A DNA stretch of 22,174 bases, taken from NCBI GenBank assembly GCA_034178705.1, contig JAXFQY010000099.1, forward strand, positions 1 to 22,174, read 5' to 3'. The notes beneath the pieces were generated by a model. That model worked only from the letters and a program-made list of their open reading frames with translations, was not told the DNA's origin and searched no databases. Source of the stretch: RUG12395 sp034178705 (GTDB lineage Bacteria; Bacillota; Clostridia; Oscillospirales; CAG-272). A program made the translations under genes and the position numbers. Shown here piece by piece: positions 16,575 through 22,174 of the stretch (position 1 is the stretch's first letter; the number at the start of each line of letters is the position of its first letter).

Positions 16575-17184
16575 TTTCTGTACGCTCCTTTGTCAGCTTT
16601 TGAAGGCAGGGAATCAGGCAGCCGCCGGCGGTGTTTCCGGAAAGAACAAGAAAGAGATAGAAGATGCTCTGCAGGCTCGGTTCTGCTGCGGCTGCGAAGT
16701 AAAAGGCGTCTGCGATTGCATGCTCAAAGCCGCTCAGAATAAAGGTCGGAATGCAAAGAAGAATGCCGATAGCGGAGCCGCGGACCTTGAAAATCCACAC
16801 GGCTGCATACATGAGCACGCCGCAGAAAAAGGCGCGAATCAGGGCTTCCGGGATCGTTTGGGCAAGCTTTCCTACGCACAGCGCCTCCGCTTTTTCCGCA
16901 AGGGCGGGCAGCCCGGCACGGGCAAGCAACCCGAAGAGCGCAGAGCCGGCAAGGTTTCCTGCCAACCCGCAAAAAAGCGCGGCAAGGTCGCGGCGGGAAT
17001 GCTTTTCAAGAATCCAACCGATTCTCCCGGTATAGAGGGAGAATCCGAAACAGCAGACGGTCAGCAGCGCAACGCTGAACAGAAAGGCTCCCGCCATACG
17101 GTTTTCACAGGAGAGAAACACACAGCCGCCGAGGGAAACGCAAAGAGCGGCAAGAATTCCGCTGATCCCCTCGCGGATCAGCAT
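16567..17184 (-). CDS. Compact formate/nitrite transporter (FNT) family channel inside the purine operon
   Basis: A 205-residue integral membrane protein with six likely helices (about 5-25, 31-53, 66-90, 112-132, 137-163, 172-194). Family marks: LYTG at the end of helix 2 (50-53), GN..G in helix 3 (76-80), AVW in helix 4, SGFEHAIADAFY in helix 5 (151-162) with the pore His at 155, and GNTAGG in helix 6 (183-188). FocA and relatives are about 250-285 residues, so this one is short; loops and ends are trimmed but the core is present. FNT channels pass formate, nitrite or hydrosulfide as pentamers. The gene overlaps purM by 7 nt and purN by 8 nt, so it is translated with them. Formate is the expected substrate because fhs ends the operon; this is inference. 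Confidence 0.8.
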   Translation of the reverse strand: MLIREGISGILAALCVSLGGCVFLSCENRMAGAFLFSVALLTVCCFGFSLYTGRIGWILEKHSRRDLAALFCGLAGNLAGSALFGLLARAGLPALAEKAEALCVGKLAQTIPEALIRAFFCGVLMYAAVWIFKVRGSAIGILLCIPTFILSGFEHAIADAFYFAAAAEPSLQSIFYLFLVLSGNTAGGCLIPCLQKLTKERTENA

Positions 17185-18221
17185 AGAACTACGCCCTCGC
17201 CGCCGGGAAGAATCTCTCCCATGATATAGGCATCCTCCCCGGCTTCGCGCAGAATCTCAAGCGCGCGGTCAGCTTCCTCCGGTTTGACGATGACGCTCAT
17301 GCCGACCCCCATGTTGAAGGTGTTGTACATGTCCCGCTCCGGAATGTTTCCGGTTTTGGCAATCAGATCGAAAATCGGAGGAATTCTCAGGGAAGAGCGA
17401 CGGATCCGAGCGCACAGTCCGCTCGGAAGGCTTCTCGGAATGTTCTCATAGAAGCCGCCCCCGGTGATATGGGAGATCGAACGGACGGTTATGTCTGCAT
17501 TGAGCAGCGCAAGGATGGGCTTTACGTAGATGCGGGTCGGTGTCAGAAGCGTTTCTCCGACCGACTTGCCGCCAAGCTCCGCCGAAGGTTTGGAAATGTC
17601 TTTTTCGCCCACTCCGAAAACCTTCCGCACCAGCGAAAAACCGTTGGAATGTACTCCGCTTGAGGGGAGCGCGATGACGGCATCTCCCGCCTGTACGGTA
17701 TCCGGACGCAGAATCCGGCTTTTTTCGACCACTCCTACGGCAAACCCGGCCAGATCGTATTCATCGGCGGGGTAGAACCCGGGCATTTCCGCAGTTTCTC
17801 CCCCGATCAGTGCGGCTCCACTCTGTACGCATCCCTCTGCTACGCCCGCGACAATGGACGCGATCTTCTCCGGAATGTTCTTTCCGCAGGCGATATAATC
17901 CAGAAAAAACAGAGGCTTGGCTCCGCAGCAGATAATATCATTGACGCACATGGCGACACAGTCGATTCCAACCGTGTCATGCTTTTCCTGGAGAAAAGCC
18001 AACTTTAACTTGGTTCCGACACCGTCCGTGCCGCTGACCAGTACCGGTTTCTCCATCCCGGAGAGATCCAGTTCGAAAAGCCCGCCGAAGCCCCCGACAT
18101 CGGAGCATACACCGGACGTTACGGTTCTGGCGATATGCGCCTTCATCAGTTCCACGGCACGATAGCCGGCAGTGATATCCACCCCCGCCGCAGCGTAGCT
18201 TTTGCTGCTGCTGTTTTTCAT
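17178..18221 (-). CDS. purM: Phosphoribosylformylglycinamidine cyclo-ligase (AIR synthetase)
   Basis: A 347-residue enzyme for step 5: FGAM + ATP to AIR. It has the PurM/PurL-superfamily motifs GTDGVGTKLKLAF, AMCVNDI, GGETAEMPGFY, SSGVHSNGFSLVRK, HITGGGFYENIPR and FNMGVGM, and is of normal family length. ATG 18221 lies 2 nt after the purF stop, with GGGGAGA in the end of purF as ribosome site. Its end overlaps the FNT channel gene by 7 nt. Confidence 0.97.
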   Translation of the reverse strand: MKNSSSKSYAAAGVDITAGYRAVELMKAHIARTVTSGVCSDVGGFGGLFELDLSGMEKPVLVSGTDGVGTKLKLAFLQEKHDTVGIDCVAMCVNDIICCGAKPLFFLDYIACGKNIPEKIASIVAGVAEGCVQSGAALIGGETAEMPGFYPADEYDLAGFAVGVVEKSRILRPDTVQAGDAVIALPSSGVHSNGFSLVRKVFGVGEKDISKPSAELGGKSVGETLLTPTRIYVKPILALLNADITVRSISHITGGGFYENIPRSLPSGLCARIRRSSLRIPPIFDLIAKTGNIPERDMYNTFNMGVGMSVIVKPEEADRALEILREAGEDAYIMGEILPGGEGVVLC

Positions 18222-18223
18222 TG

Positions 18224-19660
18224 TTAGGTCTCCCCCTTTTCCGAGAGCTTTTGTTCAAAGCGGTTTTTGTGTGTTTCTGTTGGAATGTCGGTGGGATACT
18301 GCCCGCTGAAACAGGCGGAGCAGAAGCCGCACGCCGTGTCCCCCTCCAGCATACGGGGGAGACTGCCGAGACTTAGATAGGCAAGGGAATCTACCCCCAA
18401 TCTCTGTCCGATTTCCTCAACCGAGCAGTGGCAGGCAATCAACCCTTCGCGGGAGTCGATATCGGTTCCGTAGTAGCAGGGATTGAGAAAGGGAGGGGCG
18501 GAAACGCGCAGATGCACTTCCGAGGCTCCCGCATCCCGCAGAAGCCTGACGATTCTCCCGCTTGTGGTTCCGCGGACAATCGAATCGTCCACAAGGATCA
18601 CGCGCTTGCCCCGAACGACTGAGGAAATAGGGTTCAGTTTGATTTTCACCCCGTTTTGCCGCGCAGACTGCCCCGGAGAGATGAAGGTGCGTCCGATATA
18701 TTTGTTCTTGATAAATCCGATTTCGTAGGGGATTCCGGATTTTCGGGAGTATCCGATGGCGGCATCCAGTCCGGAGTCCGGAACACCGATGACCACGTCC
18801 GCGTCAACCGGCAGCTCTTCCGCAAGCAGCTCGCCCGCCAGACAGCGGCAGGTGTGTACGGAGTGCCCGTCAATGACCGAATCCGGGCGGGAAAAATAGA
18901 TATACTCAAAAATACAGTGAGCAGGACTGCACTGCCCGCAGGCATCGGTGATGGATTCCACTCCGTCTTTGGTAAAGACCAGAATTTCACCGGGCAGGAC
19001 ATCCCGGATGAAATCGGCACCGACGGCGTCCAGTGCACAGCTTTCGGAAGCGACCGCATAGCTGCCGTCCGGCTTTTTCCCGAAGCAGAGCGGTCTGAAG
19101 CCGTACGGATCGCGCACGGCAATCAGCTTGGCGGGGGAGAGAATCACCAAAGAATACGCTCCCTTGATGCGCCGCATGGCGCGCGCTACCGCCTCCTGAA
19201 TGGAGCGGGAATGAATACGCTCCTGTGTGATGATATAAGAGATGACCTCCGTGTCGCTTGTCGTATGGAAAATGGCACCCTGCAGCTCAAGCTCCGAGCG
19301 GAGCTCAAAGGAGTTGACCAGATTCCCGTTGTGGGCCAGCGCCATCCGGCCTTTGATATGATTGACGACGATGGGCTGTGCGTTATCTCTTCCGCTCCCG
19401 CCGGTAGTGCCGTAGCGTACATGTCCGATTGCCATGCTGCCCTTCCCGAGCGAGGAGAGGACATCCGGGGTAAAAACCTTGCCAACCAGCCCCTCGTCCT
19501 TGTAGGCGCGGAAAAGCCCGTCATCATTGACAACAATGCCGCAGCTTTCCTGTCCGCGGTGCTGAAGGGCAAACAGCCCGTAGTAGGAATCCATCGCAAC
19601 ATCGGCCGTCTCAGCGGAAAAAATACCGAATACGCCGCATTCCTCTCTGATTTCAGCCAT
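18224..19660 (-). CDS. purF: Amidophosphoribosyltransferase (Fe-S type)
   Basis: A 478-residue enzyme for the committed step: PRPP + glutamine to phosphoribosylamine. It has a short leader (MAEIREE) before Cys8, which becomes the N-terminal glutaminase nucleophile after processing. The Ntn-hydrolase domain follows (LQHRGQESCGI, GHVRYGTTG, AHNGNLVN), then the PRPP site VILVDDSIVRGTTSGRIV. Four Cys matching the Bacillus subtilis 4Fe-4S ligands are present: HCIFEYIYF, NPCYYGTDI and CGFCSAC near the C-terminus. That predicts oxygen-sensitive stability. The start overlaps the purC end by 8 nt (ATGGCTGA). Confidence 0.97.
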   Translation of the reverse strand: MAEIREECGVFGIFSAETADVAMDSYYGLFALQHRGQESCGIVVNDDGLFRAYKDEGLVGKVFTPDVLSSLGKGSMAIGHVRYGTTGGSGRDNAQPIVVNHIKGRMALAHNGNLVNSFELRSELELQGAIFHTTSDTEVISYIITQERIHSRSIQEAVARAMRRIKGAYSLVILSPAKLIAVRDPYGFRPLCFGKKPDGSYAVASESCALDAVGADFIRDVLPGEILVFTKDGVESITDACGQCSPAHCIFEYIYFSRPDSVIDGHSVHTCRCLAGELLAEELPVDADVVIGVPDSGLDAAIGYSRKSGIPYEIGFIKNKYIGRTFISPGQSARQNGVKIKLNPISSVVRGKRVILVDDSIVRGTTSGRIVRLLRDAGASEVHLRVSAPPFLNPCYYGTDIDSREGLIACHCSVEEIGQRLGVDSLAYLSLGSLPRMLEGDTACGFCSACFSGQYPTDIPTETHKNRFEQKLSEKGET

Positions 19661-20372
19661 GATTCTCTCCGAAAACGCGGGTCATCATTTCATGATAGGC
19701 ATTCTCAACCCCGCCGAGATCTCTGCGGAAACGGTCCTTGTCCAGTTTTTCATCGGTTTCCGCATCCCAGAAGCGGCAGGTGTCCGGGGAGATTTCATCG
19801 GCAAGTATGACGGAACCGTCGGAGGTGCGTCCGAATTCCAGTTTGAAGTCCACCAGCTTGACCTTCAGGCTGAGAAAGTATTCTTTCAGCAGACTGTTAA
19901 TCCGGAAAGCCATATCAATGATGCTTTTGATTTCCTCCTCCGTCGCCAGTTTGAGCGCGAGCGCATGGTAGGAATTCAGCAGCGGATCATGCAGGTCGTC
20001 ATTTTTGTAGGAGAACTCAATGGTTGGGCGATCAAAAACCACGCCCTCTTCCACACCGTATCGCTTGGAAAAGGAACCGGCGGCGATATTGCGGACAATG
20101 ACCTCCAGCGGTACGATTTCCACCCGCCGCACAAGGGTTTCCCGGTCAGAAAGCTCCTTGACGAAATGGGTGGGAATGCCGTTTCCCGCCAGGTACTGCA
20201 TCAGGTGGTTGGACATCCGGTTGTTGACGACTCCCTTTCCGGCAATGGTACCTTTTTTCAGGCCGTCAAACGCAGTTGCGTCGTCTTTATAAGACACAAT
20301 AACATAGTCCCTGTCTTCGGTGGCAAAGACGCGCTTGGCCTTTCCTTCATAGAGCTGCTCACACTTTTTCAT
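19653..20372 (-). CDS. purC: Phosphoribosylaminoimidazole-succinocarboxamide synthase (SAICAR synthetase)
   Basis: A 239-residue enzyme for step 7: CAIR + aspartate + ATP to SAICAR. Motifs: YEGKAKRVF at the N-terminus, KDDATAFDGLKKG, VIVRNIAAGSFSKRYGV in the middle, and DEISPDTCRFWD near the C-terminus. I start it at ATG 20372, preceded by AAGGAG; upstream in-frame ATGs lie within purE and have no family-like sequence. It overlaps the purE end by 14 nt. The purB needed next is not in this window. Confidence 0.96.
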   Translation of the reverse strand: MKKCEQLYEGKAKRVFATEDRDYVIVSYKDDATAFDGLKKGTIAGKGVVNNRMSNHLMQYLAGNGIPTHFVKELSDRETLVRRVEIVPLEVIVRNIAAGSFSKRYGVEEGVVFDRPTIEFSYKNDDLHDPLLNSYHALALKLATEEEIKSIIDMAFRINSLLKEYFLSLKVKLVDFKLEFGRTSDGSVILADEISPDTCRFWDAETDEKLDKDRFRRDLGGVENAYHEMMTRVFGENHG

Positions 20373-20892
20373 TTTTGACTCCTTTTCCGGTGATACGGAT
20401 TTCGTTGTATTTTTCCTCAACCGCTTCGTTTTTTTGCAGGACGATCCCGCGGTCTGCCTCCCGTTTGGCGTCCAGCGCCGCCGCGAGTCCTGCATCCTCA
20501 ATTGCCAGCATCTGAATACATAAAAGGGCAGCATTGGCGGCTCCGTTCACGGCTACGGATGCTACCGGAATTCCGGTGGGCATCTGAACAGTGGAAAGTA
20601 ACGCGTCAATGCCGCCCAGCGCAGCGGAAGCTACGGGAATGCCCACGACTGGCAGAGTCGTGTTCGCTGCAAGCGCCCCGGCAAGGTGCGCTGCCATGCC
20701 TGCGGCTGCAATGATTGCGCCGAAGCCGCGCTCACGCGCGGAAATGCTGAACGCGGCAGCCTCGGCGGGGGTACGGTGTGCGGAAAAAACATGCACCTCG
20801 TACGGTACACCGAACTGCTTCAGAATGTCAACGGCTTTGTCAACAATCGGCAGATCACTGTCGCTTCCCATAATCACGGCAATTTTTTTCAT
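20359..20892 (-). CDS. purE: N5-carboxyaminoimidazole ribonucleotide mutase, class I PurE
   Basis: A 177-residue enzyme for step 6, interconverting N5-CAIR and CAIR. It has VIMGSDSDLP at the N-terminus, FSAHRTP, AAAGMAAHLAG and LPVVGIPV, all of the class I bacterial kind. Class I normally needs PurK to make N5-CAIR, and no purK is seen in the window. ATG 20892 is chosen because GGAGGG lies just upstream; the in-frame ATG at 20922 is inside the terminator hairpin. It is the first cistron after the ZTP riboswitch. Confidence 0.96.
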   Translation of the reverse strand: MKKIAVIMGSDSDLPIVDKAVDILKQFGVPYEVHVFSAHRTPAEAAAFSISARERGFGAIIAAAGMAAHLAGALAANTTLPVVGIPVASAALGGIDALLSTVQMPTGIPVASVAVNGAANAALLCIQMLAIEDAGLAAALDAKREADRGIVLQKNEAVEEKYNEIRITGKGVKNEKV

Positions 20893-20903
20893 TTTTCCCT
20901 CCG

Positions 20904-20946
20904 AAAATTCAAAAGGGCGCACTTACCACAGGAGGTAGGTGCGCCC
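20904..20946 (-). terminator. Attenuator terminator of the ZTP riboswitch
   Basis: On the minus strand GGGCGCAC-C-TACC, a 6-nt loop, then GGTA-A-GTGCGCCC (20915-20946), followed by TTTTGAATTTT. The stem has 12 pairs with one internal mismatch. Its first GGGC is also the last conserved part (CTGGGC) of the aptamer, so folding of the ligand-bound aptamer and of the terminator should exclude each other. Confidence 0.88.
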
Positions 20947-21016
20947 AGACGGTCGGCATGAAATCATCCTTTGTTTCTTTGTGGTTCGTTCCACATTATC
21001 CGTCAGTCGCAAAGGA
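20943..21016 (-). ncRNA. ZTP (pfl) riboswitch leading the purine operon
   Basis: The minus strand shows the pfl layout. P1 is a perfect 7-bp stem, TCCTTTG with CAAAGGA (21010-21016 with 20967-20973). P2 is GTGG-AACGAA-CCAC (20981-20994). Then, after a linker, comes the hallmark GCCGACCGTCTGGGC (20943-20957). A pseudoknot can pair GACGG (21000-21004) with CCGTC (20947-20951). The class binds ZMP/ZTP, intermediates that pile up when 10-formyl-THF is short, and turns on purine and folate genes. The overlap with the downstream terminator implies a transcriptional ON switch. Confidence 0.92.
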
Positions 21017-21041
21017 CACGATATTGAAAAATTACATTTAT

Positions 21042-21069
21042 ATGATATCATATTTCCCCGAAAAGTCAA
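21042..21069 (-). promoter_or_regulatory. Sigma-A promoter of the purine operon
   Basis: TTGACT (21064-21069), a 16-bp spacer and TATCAT (21042-21047) on the minus strand. The start would be near 21035, about 20 nt before the aptamer. The -10 sits in a perfect 14-bp palindrome, ATATGATATCATAT (21040-21053), which may be an operator or only AT-rich chance. Confidence 0.7.
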
Positions 21070-21122
21070 TAGTAAATTTTGACGATCCTCAAGGGGGAAA
21101 AGCCGGTCTGTGTGAGTGAAAA

Positions 21123-21584
21123 TTACGCCTCGTATTTCAGGTTTTCTTCTTTCCAGTCGCGAAGAACAGCAAGCATATCCTGTGCGACTGCTTTTGCTCC
21201 GGGGAGGTCATGCTCAAGATAATTGCCGCATTCCTCCCGCTTGGCACCGGGAATCTCCCCTTCAAAACCGCAGATAAAACGGAAACTGTCCCGGACAAGG
21301 CCAATGGCCTCCTCCCTCGGTACCCTGTCGCGCAGAATAAGGTAAAAGCCGGTACGGCAGCCCATTGGACCGACATAGATGACATCATCCGCATACCGGC
21401 TGTTGCGCGCGTAGGTCGCAAACAGATGCTCAAAGGTGTGCAAAGCCCCGTTTGACAGATAGTCTCCGCCGTTTGGCTTTTTCATCCGGATATCATATGT
21501 TACCGCGTCTCCGTCAATACGGGACAGGTACATCCCTTTCTGAAGCTTGTCGTGATTAACCGTAAAGCTTGCGATTTTCTTCAT
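21123..21584 (-). CDS. luxS: S-ribosylhomocysteine lyase (autoinducer-2 synthase)
   Basis: A 153-residue enzyme that splits S-ribosylhomocysteine into homocysteine and DPD, the precursor of autoinducer-2, in the activated methyl cycle. Metal ligands are seen in HTFEH (His49, His53) and in EECGNY (Cys119); the catalytic Cys76 is in GPMGCRTGF, and NGALHTFEHL and FEGEIPGAK are typical. ATG 21584 is chosen by the family N-terminus (MKKIASFTVNHDKL) and AAAGGA 10 nt upstream. The longer frame to 21878 runs through the promoter and is rejected. It is transcribed alone toward the purine operon; only 53 nt separate its stop from that promoter and I see no terminator there. Confidence 0.96.
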   Translation of the reverse strand: MKKIASFTVNHDKLQKGMYLSRIDGDAVTYDIRMKKPNGGDYLSNGALHTFEHLFATYARNSRYADDVIYVGPMGCRTGFYLILRDRVPREEAIGLVRDSFRFICGFEGEIPGAKREECGNYLEHDLPGAKAVAQDMLAVLRDWKEENLKYEA

Positions 21585-21807
21585 AGCTGTTTTTCCTTTC
21601 TTCATGATTCTGCGTCCGCCGATGCGGTCTGTTCTCTCCGCTGGCAGAGAACCGGATGTTCCGGTCGTCTTTCCCGGGGCCGAATGTTTACCGGACGGCC
21701 CGGAAGCATACGGCTTGCACGGGGGAGCGTTTTCTTCCGCCACGGCTCGGGCAGAGGATTTTTCATATTGTTTTGTAAATAAATCTGTTTTCCGGTACGG
21801 GAATCGC
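21585..21807 (-). promoter_or_regulatory. Long structured leader of luxS
   Basis: The promoter implies a leader of about 223 nt. It holds a perfect 7-bp hairpin, GTTCTCT/AGAGAAC (21631-21652), about 45 nt before the ATG, and a GC-rich imperfect hairpin, CCGGGGCCG with CGGCCCGG (21674-21703). There is no T-tract, so no terminator. It does not match my memory of SAM or SAH riboswitches. No coding frame here looks real. Confidence 0.4.
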
Positions 21808-21813
21808 AACCAC

Positions 21814-21842
21814 ATTATATCGGAAAATACCCGAAAAATCAA
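21814..21842 (-). promoter_or_regulatory. Strong sigma-A promoter of luxS
   Basis: TTGATT (21837-21842), a 17-bp spacer and a perfect TATAAT (21814-21819), read on the minus strand. Confidence 0.85.
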
Positions 21843-22130
21843 GCGGGCATGAGCTGAGTTGCCCTGCCTTTTTCCCACAGTAACTCAAGAAGCTGCAAGC
21901 GGCTTTTGCTTGCACCTCTGCCTTTCCCTTGAACGATTGTTTTACTAATCTTGCATTCTGACTCCATCTGAGCTAAAGAACAGAGGAAAAAAGAGAGAAA
22001 GCGGTTCCAGAAAACACGGTATTTCGGGGAAAACAAACGACAGCAAGAAAGGCGACCGTACAGAAGCCTCACTTTTTCGTTCTTTTGCACGCTGTTCTGC
22101 CCACAAACGCAAATTTTCTTCAAAAAACTA
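21843..22130. other. Intergenic stretch without a supported gene
   Basis: I see no supported gene. A minus frame (22123 to 21839) is open for 94 codons, but it starts with TTG, has no ribosome site, is rich in Cys, Arg and Ser, and runs into the luxS -35. A short inverted repeat GCAAGC/GCTTGC lies near 21897-21914. Confidence 0.5.
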
Positions 22131-22159
22131 TTGCTAAGCGCGACAAAGTGTGTTACAAT
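22131..22159 (+). promoter_or_regulatory. Sigma-A promoter reading out of the right edge
   Basis: TTGCTA (22131-22136), a 17-bp spacer and TACAAT (22154-22159), with a TG one base before the -10 (TGTTACAAT), an extended -10. Its gene must lie beyond 22174. Confidence 0.65.
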
Positions 22160-22174
22160 ACCGTCATCAAAAAT

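Noticed and set aside
18656..19810. Plus-strand frame of 384 codons
   Set aside because: Shadow of purF; no ribosome site and no recognisable motif.
20359..21069. Classical PurR (PurBox) or guanine/adenine riboswitch control of the operon
   Set aside because: No PurBox pair or purine-aptamer core was recognised; the leader is fully explained by the ZTP aptamer and terminator.
21585..21878. 98-residue N-terminal extension of LuxS
   Set aside because: It runs through the TATAAT promoter and the leader hairpins; LuxS proteins begin at the Met at 21584.
1..22174. Mobile elements, CRISPR arrays, defence systems, tRNA or rRNA genes
   Set aside because: No transposase, integrase, regularly spaced repeat, tRNA cloverleaf or rRNA stretch was found on reading both strands. 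The AlbA_2/ATPase protein occurs near some defence islands but has no such neighbours here.

Overview
This window appears to come from the chromosome of an anaerobic, low-to-moderate GC Firmicute, most likely class Clostridia (Oscillospirales or a related gut lineage). That is an inference from several things read in the sequence: strong AAGGAGG-type ribosome sites and TTGACA/TATAAT promoters, a Bacillus-type 4Fe-4S PurF, a single-chain clade-II PurL, formate-tetrahydrofolate ligase, LuxS and DUF2935. No transposase, integrase, phage gene, CRISPR array, rRNA or tRNA was found.

Layout from left to right. (1) 1-546: the decayed C-terminal half of a microbial-type poly(ADP-ribose) glycohydrolase gene on the minus strand, then a 16-bp palindrome in front of a ferritin-like DUF2935 gene (plus). 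(2) 1441-1696: two terminator hairpins between converging genes. (3) 1697-3987 (minus): a marR regulator and an acyl-CoA synthetase behind a perfect-consensus promoter carrying two palindromes. (4) 4264-7128 (plus): an AlbA_2/ATPase/winged-helix regulator, then a probable 58-residue protein overlapping the start of a thioredoxin reductase, closed by a very strong two-way terminator. (5) 7181-21069 (minus): a roughly 14-kb purine operon in the order ZTP riboswitch, purE, purC, purF, purM, formate/nitrite-family channel, purN, purO, purV, purD, purL, fhs. (6) 21123-21842 (minus): luxS with its own promoter and a roughly 220-nt leader. (7) Right edge: a good plus-strand promoter pointing out of the window.

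The purine operon is the main story. Most cistrons overlap by 1-14 nt, so they are probably co-translated. Bifunctional PurH is absent: AICAR formylation is done by a stand-alone AICAR transformylase (PurV type) and ring closure by an archaeal-type IMP cyclohydrolase (PurO). PurN and PurV both need 10-formyl-THF, which Fhs makes from formate. A compact channel of the formate/nitrite transporter family lies between purM and purN. The operon leader is a ZTP (pfl) riboswitch whose 3' conserved strand is also the 5' arm of a terminator. ZMP/ZTP builds up when 10-formyl-THF is short, so the riboswitch, formate channel, Fhs and two formyltransferases form a coherent one-carbon supply circuit. purB and purK are not in the window.
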